64,000 bases of DNA from CBDCYS01 sp965226185 (GCA_965226185.1 CBDDCT010000002.1:372001-436000), one strand, 5' to 3'; shown: positions 1 through 8,470, counted from the stretch's first letter. The notes: generated from the sequence alone by a model not told the origin. Program-made: numbers and translations.

Positions 1-359
1 CCGGGCCGAGCACTCTTGCTTGTCCGAGCCTCCGGAGGCTGCTTGCGGCTCTAGAGCATTTTCAGGAATAATATAGATAACCCATGGGGGCTGCTCAGCA
101 TCGACGCTTTGGCTACGGCGAATGCATCTTCGGATACGGGCTATGTCATCATTGAAAATGCTCTAGCCCCGTAGCGGAGGCTCGCGCAAAGGATCTAGGG
201 GCGTTCGGGGACTTCGCCCCGTACAAGTGACTCCTTCGGCAGCAGAAAACAAATGACTTGCCCAACATCGACGATTTTGTCGATTTGGAGGCGATAATAG
301 CCTAAACTGAGAAAGGATTGGCCCTTGAATTGCCACAGTCAGTCCTAGGAGGGACCCGT
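1..359. other. Non-coding start of window with repeats
   Basis: I see no convincing gene here. Bases 1-50 hold a degenerate relative of the double-hairpin repeat at 41249-41288 (shared words GAGCACTC-TTGCTTGTCC and a GAGCCTCCGGAGGCT palindrome). Bases 51-166 hold a short palindromic element listed separately. Possible reading frames on the minus strand look like shadows. Confidence 0.5.
51..166. repeat. Small inverted-repeat element (MITE-like)
   Basis: A perfect 14-bp inverted repeat, CTAGAGCATTTTCA at 51-64 and TGAAAATGCTCTAG at 153-166, bounds a 116-bp segment. The similarity continues imperfectly inward (ATAGATAACCC against the complement of GGGCTATGTCAT). No gene fits inside. A clear target duplication is not visible, because the outer CTCTAGAG is itself palindromic. 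It may be a non-autonomous transposon end pair or a structured intergenic repeat. Confidence 0.45.
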
Positions 360-1709
360 ATGGCTTCACATAGTCGGCGCAGCTTTCTTAAGGGTTCGGC
401 TGGGTTGGCGGCTGCCGGTGGCTCGGCGTCCGCGGCAACGGCGGCATCATCGTCTCGCGTGATCGGGGCCAATGACCGGATTCGAGTCGGGTTGATCGGC
501 TGCGGAGGCATGGGGCGCGGAGATTTGCGCGACGCTCTTCGAACCGACAAAGTCGAGTGTGTGGCGCTGTGTGACGTCGACAAGGCGCAGATCGAAAAGA
601 CACACGATAAAATCGTCAGCCGGGCGGGTCAGAAGGCAGACCTGCACACCCAGGACTTTCGCCACGTGATCGACCGCGATGATATCGACGCCGTCATTGT
701 CGCCACACCGGATCACTGGCATGCCTACATTACAGTCGAAGCCTGCAAGGCAGGCAAAGACGTCTATGTCGAAAAACCGCTCAGCCTGACGATTCCCGAA
801 GGGCGAGTCATGGTTGACGTGGCGCGCCAGCACAAACGCGTCGTCCAGATGGGAACACAGCAGCGCAGCGCGGAGCACTACACCGACGCGGTCAACTACG
901 TCAAAAGTGGCCAGCTGGGCAAGATTCGTTTGGTGCGCACTTGGGTCTATTTGGACTGGAAAGGCGAGACGCCGGTCAAGCCCGATGGCCCCGCGCCCGA
1001 GGGCGTTGACTACGACATGTGGCTCGGTCCGGCTCCGAAGCGCCCGTTCAACGAGAACCGTTTCCATTTTTCATTCCGCTGGTATTGGGACTACTGCGGC
1101 GGGCTGATGACGGATTGGGGCGCCCATATGATCGACATCGCCAACTGGGCGATGGACGTCAAAGCGCCTACCTCGGCGATGTCGGTGGGTGGCAAGTACG
1201 GCTACCCGCACGACGCCTCGGAAACCCCGGACACGCAGCAAGTCATGTGGCAGTTTCCTTCTTTCAGCATGATTTGGGAGCACGCCCTGGGTGTCGGCCG
1301 CGGTCCGGAAGCGCGAGAGCACGGAGTCCAGTTCCACGGCAATGATGGCGTGCTGGTCATCGACCGCCAGGGCTGGGAAGTCTATCCCGAAACCGACCAG
1401 CTCGACTTCAAGAAGGTAAGGACGAACCGCTCGGCGGGACTGCCTCGTCAGAAAGTTCGCGGAGAGAAGCTTGACTATCACCTGACGCACGTCGAGAACT
1501 TTCTGGATTGCATGCATAGCCGCGAAAGGCCGCGCTCCGACGTCGAGATCGGGCACAACTCGATGATCGCCTGCCACCTCGGCAACTTGGCCTACCGCCT
1601 GGGCCGAAGAGTCGACTGGGATGTTGAAAACGAGCGTGTCGTAAACGATCTCGAGGCCGAAAAGCTCATCCGCCGCGAGTACCGTCGGCCCTGGAAGCTC
1701 GAGGCGTAA
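360..1709 (+). CDS. Tat-exported Gfo/Idh/MocA-family oxidoreductase
   Basis: The protein has about 449 residues. I chose the ATG at 360 because AGGAGG lies just upstream and the product then begins with a twin-arginine signal (RRSFLK near residue 6, followed by an Ala/Gly-rich stretch). A Rossmann motif (GLIGCGGMG) follows near residue 47. The EKPLSL signature expected for the family's catalytic Lys region lies near residue 140, and the C-terminal alpha/beta domain has aromatic and His residues typical of sugar or inositol dehydrogenases. Family members oxidise or reduce sugars with tightly held NAD(P). Tat export fits a cofactor-loaded periplasmic enzyme. The substrate cannot be read from sequence. 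It stands alone and is transcribed towards the convergent sigZ gene. Confidence 0.88.
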   Translation: MASHSRRSFLKGSAGLAAAGGSASAATAASSSRVIGANDRIRVGLIGCGGMGRGDLRDALRTDKVECVALCDVDKAQIEKTHDKIVSRAGQKADLHTQDFRHVIDRDDIDAVIVATPDHWHAYITVEACKAGKDVYVEKPLSLTIPEGRVMVDVARQHKRVVQMGTQQRSAEHYTDAVNYVKSGQLGKIRLVRTWVYLDWKGETPVKPDGPAPEGVDYDMWLGPAPKRPFNENRFHFSFRWYWDYCGGLMTDWGAHMIDIANWAMDVKAPTSAMSVGGKYGYPHDASETPDTQQVMWQFPSFSMIWEHALGVGRGPEAREHGVQFHGNDGVLVIDRQGWEVYPETDQLDFKKVRTNRSAGLPRQKVRGEKLDYHLTHVENFLDCMHSRERPRSDVEIGHNSMIACHLGNLAYRLGRRVDWDVENERVVNDLEAEKLIRREYRRPWKLEA

Positions 1710-1714
1710 AACTA

Positions 1715-1837
1715 TTGCAGGATACGCAGGCTCTGACGGCCCTGGCGATGCTATCGACTCGTCCGGGACGCTCGGAAGAATCGGTCGATACTTTCAAGAA
1801 GGTCGTGGCGCTCGAACCGTGGTTTGCCGAGGCTGCG
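1715..1837 (+). pseudogene. Possible TPR-protein remnant
   Basis: The plus-strand frame just after the oxidoreductase stop reads like the end of a tetratricopeptide repeat (a gene-tail phrase ending SVDTFKKVVALEPWFAEA) and then runs into low-complexity repeat-like sequence. It overlaps the C-terminal end of the minus-strand sigma factor. It may be a decayed fragment or chance coding. Confidence 0.25.
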
Positions 1838-2462
1838 CCTCGCCGAGGGGCGGCCTCGCCCTCTTGCTGCAAAGGCTCTGGGGCCCATCGTTGGGATTGG
1901 CGCCCGTGCCGCAGCCGCCGGACGCATTCTTTCCGCGTGGCTGATAGTTCAGTACCTTCCGCCGGCTGTCCAACTCCACATCACAGCAAGAGAGCAGCAT
2001 TTTCTTAAGCTGTTCACGCGCTCGCTGAACTCGCGACTTGGCGCCGGACACGCTGAGTCCTAATTGGCTGGCCACGCCGCGTTGCGTGGTTCCTTGCAAT
2101 TCCGCAAGTTCGATCGCCTGGCGGTATTTCTCCGGCAGTTGCGCCACCATTTGGTTGAGGCAGGTGGCGAGTTCTTGGCTGGAACTATCGTCGGCCTCGG
2201 CGGGGCGCTCGGCGATGGTATTCGTGTTCAGCACCTGGAAAGGATGTTTGCGGAAATGATCCGTGATCGTGTTTCGCGCAATGCGGTAGAGCCAAGCCGT
2301 TAAACGCTGATCGTCTTTCAGTGAGCCGATCCCATTGTGAATCTTCAGGAAGGCCTCTTGGAGCAGGTCATCGGCGGCGTGGTCATCCTTTACGCGCCGC
2401 CGAATGAAGCTGCGCAGCGGCGCCCGGAAGTCTTCCCAGATCTGTTGCGTGGACAGTGCCAC
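1794..2462 (-). CDS. sigZ: ECF sigma factor, SigZ type
   Basis: The product is an extracytoplasmic-function sigma factor of 222 residues. Region 2 lies at about residues 10-75 (DDLLQEAFLKIH, then WLYRIARNTITDHFR). Region 4 lies at about 105-160 (LPEKYRQAIELAELQGTTQ and the helix-turn-helix SGAKSRVQRAREQLK). Directly after region 4 is the vicinal pair C159-C160 followed by a DVELDSRRKVLNYQPR-type tail, the mark of SigZ-like proteins. The last 45 residues (about 178-222) look unconserved. The GTG start at 2462 touches the arsI stop codon (TAG then GTG), so the two are very likely translationally coupled. No anti-sigma gene is adjacent, so the Cys pair could itself sense thiol-reactive metalloids. 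That role is inferred. Confidence 0.85.
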   Translation of the reverse strand: MALSTQQIWEDFRAPLRSFIRRRVKDDHAADDLLQEAFLKIHNGIGSLKDDQRLTAWLYRIARNTITDHFRKHPFQVLNTNTIAERPAEADDSSSQELATCLNQMVAQLPEKYRQAIELAELQGTTQRGVASQLGLSVSGAKSRVQRAREQLKKMLLSCCDVELDSRRKVLNYQPRGKNASGGCGTGANPNDGPQSLCSKRARPPLGEAQPRQTTVRAPRPS

Positions 2463-3005
2463 CTATGCGGTCACCTCGGCTGCGGTTGCGCCGGCGCAAC
2501 AAGTCTGATCGCCGTGCCCGGGCGCCGGGTTGCAGTCCGCGGGGTCGCAACACCCGGTTACCGAGCTGGCCTCGCTCTTGTTGGGCGCGTAGGCGCTAGC
2601 CTCATTATCGAGGACAACGAAAACCTCCCAATCGTTGCCGTCCGGATCGCTTACCCATACCTTGTCCTGAACCGCATAACAGCAGGCGACACTTTCCTCC
2701 GTATTGGTCTTCATGCCGGCTTCCCGGAAACGCTCCGTCATGCGTTTCACCTCGGCGCTCGATTTGACCTGAACGCCGAAGTGCGAAACGGTTCCGGGCC
2801 GCGCGGGCTTGGGCGGGCCTTCGTTCAATGTCAGATTGAGGGGCGGTTCCGTCACCTCGAACTTGGCGTAGCCCGGCCTGAGCTTTACCGGCTCCTGGCC
2901 AAGCAGTTCGCGGTAAAACGCGATCGACCTTTCGCGATTCGCGACGGCAAGGCCGATGTGAACGCGGCTCTGAGTGTCAAACTCGACGGCGGATTCGTTT
3001 TTCAT
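2463..3005 (-). CDS. arsI: ArsI/CadI-type glyoxalase-fold C-As lyase
   Basis: This 180-residue vicinal-oxygen-chelate protein matches ArsI, the Fe(II) dioxygenase that cleaves the carbon-arsenic bond of trivalent organoarsenicals. Visible features are the metal ligand candidates H16 (VHIGL), H75 (SHFG) and E127 (WEVF), and the substrate-binding vicinal pair C108-C109 in ACCYAVQDK; spacing matches the known family. A cysteine-rich C-terminal tail (C152, C153, C158, C169, C170) could bind extra As or metal. I chose the second Met (3005) because GGAG within the first few codons makes a good ribosome site for it; an upstream ATG at 3017 is the alternative. CadI is the close relative, so cadmium binding is the other reading. 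It is coupled to sigZ. Confidence 0.82.
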   Translation of the reverse strand: MKNESAVEFDTQSRVHIGLAVANRERSIAFYRELLGQEPVKLRPGYAKFEVTEPPLNLTLNEGPPKPARPGTVSHFGVQVKSSAEVKRMTERFREAGMKTNTEESVACCYAVQDKVWVSDPDGNDWEVFVVLDNEASAYAPNKSEASSVTGCCDPADCNPAPGHGDQTCCAGATAAEVTA

Positions 3006-3165
3006 GATTGCCTCCATTGCACCGGAAAATTCCTTCTATCCAAGCAGACGGAGTTTCCTCAAAAAGGACGCAAGAAATGTGGAGTGGCGGGACGTGGCGC
3101 ACGCCTCCAGGCAAAGCTGTGACGAAACGATTGCCCATTTGACCGTGAGCGCCTCTGCATCTCGG

Positions 3166-3258
3166 ATAGCTCGCAACAGAGGCGCGGACGGAAGTCCGCG
3201 CTCAAGGGCCTTCTGAACACAGTAGCTGAGCGTGGACTTCCGTCCGCGCCTCTGTTGC
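3166..3258. repeat. Two inverted hairpin-repeat units
   Basis: A perfect 25-bp inverted repeat (3173-3197 against 3234-3258) lies between arsI and the methyltransferase. With one mismatch it extends to about 32 bp. Each arm contains its own hairpin: GCGCGGAC-GGAA-GTCCGCGC at 3182-3201, and GCGTGGAC-TTCC-GTCCGCGC in the right arm. The conserved flank CTCTGT follows the stem as in the copies at 6486, 8471 and 54591, so this is a head-to-head pair of one dispersed hairpin family. Confidence 0.75.
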
Positions 3259-3281
3259 TTCTCCAGCGCACATACTCGGCG

Positions 3282-3977
3282 CTAGTCCTTCCGGAAAATC
3301 AGAGCATACTGGTGGGGCAGGTGGTCGAACTGCTTCTCGAGCTTGAACCCGGCCGAGGCGATCTCCGCTGCGAACCCGTCACGGTCAAGCCGGATATGAT
3401 CTTTGAGCCAGTCTTTTCCTCGTGTCGGGTGCTCCCGGCTGCGGTAGAAATCGACCATGACCAGCCGGCCGTCCGGCTTAAGACTGCGCCGAATGTTGCG
3501 CATCGTCTCCACGGGATAGCCGAAGTGATGGAAGGCGTCGAGGATGAATGCCAGGTCGATCTGGCCCGCCGGCAACTTGGGGTCTTTCTGGTCTCCCAGG
3601 ATCGTCTCGACGTTTTCCCAATTGTTCTTGCTTTTCTTCTCCTCGACAGTATCCAGGAAATCCTGCTGGATGTCTTCGGCATAGATCTTTCCGCCGGGTC
3701 CGATGACTTCGAGAAAGTAAGGCAGCATGAATCCGACGCCGGAGCCAATGTCGGCGATGACATCGCCCTTGCTGACCCCGATCGCCGCGATCAGCTCACG
3801 AGGCTTCTGACTTTTTTCCCGTTCCGGACCGCCCAGATTGCGGGCAACCCGCTCACGCTGTTCTTTGGTTTGATAACCGCTGTTGGCCTTCTTCGAAACC
3901 TGCGCCGACAGAAGAACGGCCGACACCGCGAACAGCAAAAGACTCAACCACACATTTGATCTGAATTTGAGTGACAT
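3282..3977 (-). CDS. Secreted class I SAM-dependent methyltransferase-like protein
   Basis: The 231-residue product starts with a signal peptide (SLLLFAVSAVLLSAQ, about residues 11-26) and then shows a class I Rossmann methyltransferase core. Motif I is IADIGSGVGFMLPYF near residue 80, an acidic residue ends strand 2 (KIYAEDI), and a post-I region (LAFILDAFHHFGYP) and LKPDGRLVMVDFY follow. Similar proteins methylate small molecules. An exported SAM-dependent enzyme is unexpected because SAM is cytosolic, so either the signal is a membrane anchor or the protein has another periplasmic role. It is separate from arsI by about 270 bp holding inverted repeats. A methyltransferase beside ArsI invites an arsenic link, but it lacks the Cys triad of ArsM, so I do not call it ArsM. 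Confidence 0.75.
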   Translation of the reverse strand: MSLKFRSNVWLSLLLFAVSAVLLSAQVSKKANSGYQTKEQRERVARNLGGPEREKSQKPRELIAAIGVSKGDVIADIGSGVGFMLPYFLEVIGPGGKIYAEDIQQDFLDTVEEKKSKNNWENVETILGDQKDPKLPAGQIDLAFILDAFHHFGYPVETMRNIRRSLKPDGRLVMVDFYRSREHPTRGKDWLKDHIRLDRDGFAAEIASAGFKLEKQFDHLPHQYALIFRKD

Positions 3978-4405
3978 GAAAAATTCCCCTGAAGGTTCAG
4001 GAGCCGCCGTTTCGCGCGCAACTCAGTGGACCGCGCACCAAGCTTATCATGCTCGTGGGGCCGCCTTCTCCACCATCGGGCCCAAGTGCAGGACATGCTG
4101 GGACAAACGGGAAAACCTCCGAACCTGGATCTTCACCGGGCAATCCACCCGATTGCCACCGGCTAGCCCGGCGGGCAACGTCGGCCCGGAGGCCGACGCG
4201 GCCCGCCGGGAGGCGCGCGCCACCTCAGAGGGCCCAAACTCGAGAGGGCGGGACATAGCCCATAAGCGGCACGGCGGAGTCGTACGGCACGTGGCGCTCG
4301 GCGATGTCGCCACGAATGGCGACACGGCACGCAAGAATGCGTACGCCACGTCGGGGCGCTGCCGTGCCTCGTACCGATCCACTTCCACTTCACCCCACTT
4401 CCGCC
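3978..4405. other. Intergenic region with GC-rich palindromes
   Basis: No gene is supported in these 428 bp between the methyltransferase start and argR. The sequence carries several short palindromes (for example GTCGGCC-CGGA-GGCCGAC near 4180, and repeated GGCGA-TGTCGCCAC around 4300-4325). Open frames here are low-complexity and look spurious. Confidence 0.5.
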
Positions 4406-4882
4406 TCACCCCAACTCCAATAGTTTCTGTCGCAACTTCCGCGCCTTCGCCGCGCTCTCGGTCGCTACGAAGATAGTGTCATCGCCCGCCACCGTGCCCA
4501 CGATTTCGGGCCAGTGTTCGGAATCAAGCGCAAGCGCGACAGCCCCCGCGCCACCGGGATTGGTCTTCAGAACAACCAGGTTCTGGGCCACCTGAACATC
4601 ACGCTGGAACTCCTGCAGGACGCGTGATAGGTTGTCGCGCGCACGGCCGGCCGCTCCCTTTTTCGTGTCATTGCCCGTGTCATTGCCCGCCGTTAGGGCT
4701 GCTCGTTCTTGATAGCCGTCGGCGGTTTTTATGATTCCCAGCTCGCGTATGTCCCGCGAGAGCGTGACTTGGGTCGCTTCGACTCCCAACGGCGCCAATG
4801 CGGCCGCCAATTCCTCTTGGGTATGAATCGCGGCCGATCGAATCAGTTTTTGAATCTGGGCCTGGCGAAACCCTTTGCTCAT
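4406..4882 (-). CDS. argR: Arginine repressor ArgR
   Basis: The 158-residue protein has the two ArgR domains: an N-terminal winged helix (residues 1-70, with TQEELAAALAPLGVEATQVTLSRDIRELGI, the ARG-box reading helix) and a C-terminal oligomerisation and arginine-binding domain (LKTNPGGAGAVALALD and the acidic GDDTIFVATES region). With arginine bound it forms hexamers that repress arginine genes. It is the last gene of the operon, and its start overlaps the argH stop by 4 bp (ATGA), so it is made from the same transcript it probably represses through the boxes before argF. A short Thr/Asn-rich linker (AGNDTGNDTKKG) is longer than usual. Confidence 0.93.
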   Translation of the reverse strand: MSKGFRQAQIQKLIRSAAIHTQEELAAALAPLGVEATQVTLSRDIRELGIIKTADGYQERAALTAGNDTGNDTKKGAAGRARDNLSRVLQEFQRDVQVAQNLVVLKTNPGGAGAVALALDSEHWPEIVGTVAGDDTIFVATESAAKARKLRQKLLELG

Positions 4883-6267
4883 GACGATTCCCGCATTTTG
4901 GACAGGCGCTGCCGGGCGCTCTCCAGGGCGCGCCGGACGGTCTCGGGCGCGGTGCCGCCAGGTGGTGTGTGATTCTCCAGCGCGCGCCTTGCGGAAAGCA
5001 ACTCCACCGCCTCGGCGTCAAACTCCGGAGCAATTTCGCGAAGCTGCGCCTCGTTCCAATCCCGCGGACTTTTGCCATGGCGGACGCTCTCTAGAACCAG
5101 GGCGCCGACCACTTGATGCGCCCGCTGGAACGGCACTCCACGCCTCGATAACATTTCCGCTAGTTCAGTTGCGCAAGTCCAGCTCTCCTCAGCCGCCTGT
5201 TCCATCGCGGTCGCGTTGATCTTCGTCGTGTCGATCGAGAGCTTCGTGACTTCGAGCGATCCGGCCAAGTGATCCGCGGCGTCAAAGACCGGAGGCTTGT
5301 CTTCCTGCAAGTCGCGGTTGTAAGCGAGAGGCAAGCTCTTGACGGTCATCATCAGGGATACCAGATCACCGGCGACTCGCCCGGATTTGCCCCGAACCAG
5401 CTCGAAAGCGTCCGGGTTCTTCTTTTGCGGCATCAGACTAGAACCGCTGGTGACTTCTTCCCCCAGCTCCAGAAAACCGAACTCCTCGCTCGAATAGAGG
5501 ATCCAGTCCTCCGCCAGCCGGCTCAAATGCAGCATGGTGACCGACGATGCATAGAGGAAATCCAGCGCGAAGTCACGATCCGAAACCACGTCGAGGCTGT
5601 TGTTCGAGATGGCGCCGAATCCCAGCTCGTCAGCGATCGCCTGGCGGTCGAAGGGAAAACCGCTTCCAGCCAGCGCTCCGCTGCCGAGCGGCAGAACGTT
5701 TGTTCTTTCGTATGCTTCACCGAACCGTTGCCAGTCACGGGCGAACATCTCGAAGTAGGCCAGCAAGTAGTGCGACCAAAGGATCGGTTGCGCCCGGCGC
5801 AGATGGGTGTAGCCCGGGAGCAAGGCATCGGGTTCACGCTCGGCAAACGCGACGAGGGCGCCCATCAAGCCGGCCAAGCGCCGCCGCGTGGTCTTCAGTT
5901 CGTCCCGCAGCCACAAGCGAAAGTCGGTGGCCACTTGTTCGTTGCGGCTGCGGCCGGTGTGGATCTTGTCGGCGACATCACCCGCCGTTTCCTTGAGCTT
6001 TCGGATGACGAAGGTGTGAATGTCTTCGTCCGTCGCTCCCTCGAAAAAATCCGGCTGCTTGGACTGCTCGAGGATTTGGTCGAAGGCCGTGCGGATTTGG
6101 TCGCGCTCTTGTTGCGACAGAATGCCGACGCGCTCGAGCGCCGAGGCGAAAGCCTTGGACCCGGCGATGTCGGCTTCGAGCAAGCGCCGGTCGAAGTCGA
6201 GCGAGCCGGAGAACTGCTCAAACAGTTCGGCTGGTCCGGTTTCGAATCTTCCTCCCCAGAGTTTCAT
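4879..6267 (-). CDS. argH: Argininosuccinate lyase ArgH
   Basis: The enzyme splits argininosuccinate into arginine and fumarate, the last step of arginine synthesis. The 462-residue length is normal. It starts with the family hallmark MKLWGGRF and carries the fumarase/aspartase superfamily signature GSSLMPQKKNPD near residue 278, whose Ser is the catalytic base, with TGRSRNEQVATDFRLWLR near residue 105 and the GYTHLRRAQPI loop near 155. It overlaps argR by 4 bp. The 5' leader contains a tandem 8-mer repeat (6271-6306), and a 276-bp gap separates it from argG. Confidence 0.96.
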   Translation of the reverse strand: MKLWGGRFETGPAELFEQFSGSLDFDRRLLEADIAGSKAFASALERVGILSQQERDQIRTAFDQILEQSKQPDFFEGATDEDIHTFVIRKLKETAGDVADKIHTGRSRNEQVATDFRLWLRDELKTTRRRLAGLMGALVAFAEREPDALLPGYTHLRRAQPILWSHYLLAYFEMFARDWQRFGEAYERTNVLPLGSGALAGSGFPFDRQAIADELGFGAISNNSLDVVSDRDFALDFLYASSVTMLHLSRLAEDWILYSSEEFGFLELGEEVTSGSSLMPQKKNPDAFELVRGKSGRVAGDLVSLMMTVKSLPLAYNRDLQEDKPPVFDAADHLAGSLEVTKLSIDTTKINATAMEQAAEESWTCATELAEMLSRRGVPFQRAHQVVGALVLESVRHGKSPRDWNEAQLREIAPEFDAEAVELLSARRALENHTPPGGTAPETVRRALESARQRLSKMRESS

Positions 6268-6270
6268 GTA

Positions 6271-6306
6271 CGTTGAGCCGTTGAGCCGTTGAGCCGTTGA
6301 GCCGTT
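6271..6306. repeat. Tandem 8-mer repeat (CGTTGAGC)n
   Basis: About four and a half copies of CGTTGAGC stand immediately upstream of the argH start (on the mRNA: repeats of GCTCAACG). Slippage there could alter the leader. A single related word (GAGCCGTTGAGCCG) also occurs inside the MITE at 53740. Confidence 0.8.
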
Positions 6307-6485
6307 TTCGGTATTTGAGGTTTCCTCTTGGTGCGCTTACCAGCCGCAACCACAGAAGGGGGAGCCTGGCGGATGAGGCGCGGGGTAGCGGCTAACCGCT
6401 TCCTCACGGTCGCGGCTCCGATTCGGGCTCTCGCGTTTCTTGCCACGTTTGGGCCTCCCGGCGGGAGGCGGCGCGACCCCTCGAA

Positions 6486-6505
6486 GCGCGGACTCCCGTC
6501 CGCGC
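6486..6505. repeat. Dispersed hairpin repeat, unit 3
   Basis: A perfect 8-bp stem, GCGCGGAC-TCCC-GTCCGCGC, is followed by CTCTGT. Loop and tail match the units at 8471 and 54591; the stem matches the units near 3182. It lies between argG and argH. Confidence 0.75.
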
Positions 6506-6543
6506 CTCTGTCCGGCCGTTTGATGTTTTCCGCTGCACTTCGG

Positions 6544-7758
6544 TTATGGTTGCCTCGCCGCCACCGCCGCGCCGACCTTGATCGGCAGGCCGATCAGGTT
6601 GATGAAGCCGGCGGCATCCTTCTGGTCGTAATCGGCTCCCATCGTGAAACTGGCGATGTTCTCCGAATAGAGCGAATGTGGCGACTTGCGGCTGACGACA
6701 TCAACATGTCCCTTGTAGAGACGCAAGGCAACTTCGCCGCTCACGCGCTGCTGGGTTTGGCTGATGAATGCGTCCAGCGCTTCGCGGAGTGGCGTGAACC
6801 ACTGCCCGTTGTAGACGAGCTCGGCGTAGTCAAGAGCGATCTTCTGCTTGTAGTGCGAAGTTGCCCGGTCGAGCGTCAGGCTTTCCAGCTCGTTGTGCGC
6901 GGCCATCAGGATCGTCCCTCCAGGAGTCTCGTAACATCCACGGGACTTCATCCCGACAAACCGATTCTCAACCAGGTCGACGCGCCCGACTCCGTGCTCC
7001 CCCCCCAAAGTGTTGAGTGTTTCGACGATGCTCGCCGGACTCAATTTCTCGCCATTGACCGCGACGGGCGTGCCTTTCTCGAACTCAATAGCGACATCAG
7101 CCGGTGTATCGGGCGCGTCCTTGGGACTGCTTGTCAACATCCAAACTGAGTCGGAAGGAGCATTGGCTGGGTCCTCGAGCTCGCCGCCTTCGTGAGAAAT
7201 ATGCCACAGATTCCGGTCGCGGCTGTAGATCTTCGCCTTCGATACATCGATCGGGATGTCATGCGCCGCGGCATAATCGATCGCGTCCTCGCGCGAGTTG
7301 ATGGACCATTCCCTCCAGGGCGCGATGACGGGCAGATGCGGCGCCAGCGCCTTGTAGGTCAGCTCGAAACGCACCTGATCGTTGCCCTTGCCCGTGGCGC
7401 CGTGGGAAAGCGCGTCGCAGCCGGTTTCGAGTGCGATTTCCACTTGGCGCTTCGCCAGCAGGGGACGCGCGATCGAGGTGCCCAGCAGGTACTTGGCCTC
7501 GTAGATCGCCCCCGAGCGCACCATCGGCCAGACGTAGTCGCGAACAAACTCTTCGCGCATGTCCTCGACGAACACCTCGACAGCGCCGCTCTTCTTGGCC
7601 TTTTCGACGATTCCTTCCAGCTCGCCGCTGCCTTGGCCGACGTCGCCGCAGATCGCGATAACCTGGCAGCCGTAATTCTCGCGCAGCCAGGGAATGATGA
7701 TGGATGTATCCAGCCCGCCCGAGTAGGCGAGCGCTACTTTCTTTGGTTGCAGTGCCAT
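6544..7758 (-). CDS. argG: Argininosuccinate synthase ArgG
   Basis: The 404-residue enzyme joins citrulline and aspartate using ATP. The PP-loop for ATP (AYSGGLDTS, residues 10-18) is intact, as are the citrulline/aspartate-binding stretch SHGATGKGNDQVRFE near residue 115 and the GRVDLVENRFVGMKSRGCYETPGG-type region near 265-288, which marks type I ArgG. It lies between the MOSC gene (131 bp upstream) and argH in the same direction, consistent with one long arginine transcript. Confidence 0.96.
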   Translation of the reverse strand: MALQPKKVALAYSGGLDTSIIIPWLRENYGCQVIAICGDVGQGSGELEGIVEKAKKSGAVEVFVEDMREEFVRDYVWPMVRSGAIYEAKYLLGTSIARPLLAKRQVEIALETGCDALSHGATGKGNDQVRFELTYKALAPHLPVIAPWREWSINSREDAIDYAAAHDIPIDVSKAKIYSRDRNLWHISHEGGELEDPANAPSDSVWMLTSSPKDAPDTPADVAIEFEKGTPVAVNGEKLSPASIVETLNTLGGEHGVGRVDLVENRFVGMKSRGCYETPGGTILMAAHNELESLTLDRATSHYKQKIALDYAELVYNGQWFTPLREALDAFISQTQQRVSGEVALRLYKGHVDVVSRKSPHSLYSENIASFTMGADYDQKDAAGFINLIGLPIKVGAAVAARQP

Positions 7759-7889
7759 GAAGTTTGATCCTTGTCGCTCGAAGAAATGTGGCGCTCGTGA
7801 ATCTTGGCGGACGCCATGATCCGGTCCGATGCCCAGTTTCCCAAAGCTGAGTCTGTGTCAAATTTATCGACGGGTCAGTGACACGTGCT

Positions 7890-8381
7890 TCAACCGGAAG
7901 CCTCCGCCTCGGGCGCTGGAACAGCCGCGGGCTGAATCGGATCACCGGTTCGCAAGACCCCTTCCGAAAGTATTTGAGCGCGCAGTCCTCCCCGGTGAAT
8001 GAGCCCCTTCTCGACGCCGGGCACGGTCAGTTTCTCGAGATGCCCGCACGGTTCGCAGAGACGAATGGCACGGAGCCTCACGTCGCCCACCAGAAACTCC
8101 TTGCCGACCAAATGGTTCAGCGCGATGTCTCGAGTGACAAGATTGCGGCGGGTCTCTCCCTCTTTGATGTGGATATCGGATTCGCGGGCCAGCGCCTCGA
8201 CCGCTTCGGCTTCGACGAGAGTCACCTCGCGGTCAACCTCTCCGGGCTTGCTGAAGGTCCCCTCATGGTTGAAATAGCGGTCGCCCTCGAGTCCGTGGCC
8301 CGGGACCGCCCGCGCCTCGGGTACGGACCGTGGCTCGGACGCTTTTGCTTCGGCCATGTAGATTCCCACTAACTCAGCCAT
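7890..8381 (-). CDS. MOSC-domain protein
   Basis: The 163-residue protein is a stand-alone MOSC (molybdenum cofactor sulfurase C-terminal) domain: GHGLEGDRYF near residue 30, REVTLVEAEAVEAL, the ETRRNLVTRDIALN core, and a CEPCGHLEKL segment carrying the conserved Cys. MOSC proteins bind Mo-cofactor-like ligands or handle sulfur, but the substrate of small single-domain forms is mostly unknown. Its place inside an arginine operon, between argF and argG, is unusual; I see no functional reason and treat it as a co-transcribed passenger. Confidence 0.85.
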   Translation of the reverse strand: MAELVGIYMAEAKASEPRSVPEARAVPGHGLEGDRYFNHEGTFSKPGEVDREVTLVEAEAVEALARESDIHIKEGETRRNLVTRDIALNHLVGKEFLVGDVRLRAIRLCEPCGHLEKLTVPGVEKGLIHRGGLRAQILSEGVLRTGDPIQPAAVPAPEAEASG

Positions 8382-8470
8382 GAGGTTCTCCTTTTTGCCT
8401 GACTCGGCGGGCCGCCACGCGAAATGATTTGCGTGTCCGCCATGCGACTTGAAGCTCTTAGCAAACTTGA

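Noticed and set aside
3282..3977. ArsM arsenite methyltransferase next to arsI
   Set aside because: The conserved Cys residues of ArsM are absent and the protein has an export signal.
4047..4409. A 120-codon minus-strand frame before argR
   Set aside because: Low-complexity Arg/Pro/Ala content over palindromic DNA, no ribosome site and no family resemblance.
5269..6276. Long plus-strand frame opposite argH
   Set aside because: It is the shadow of a well-conserved argH gene; similar long shadows lie opposite argG, addA and the sulfatases.
6271..6306. CRISPR or binding-site array
   Set aside because: It is a plain 8-mer tandem repeat without spacers.
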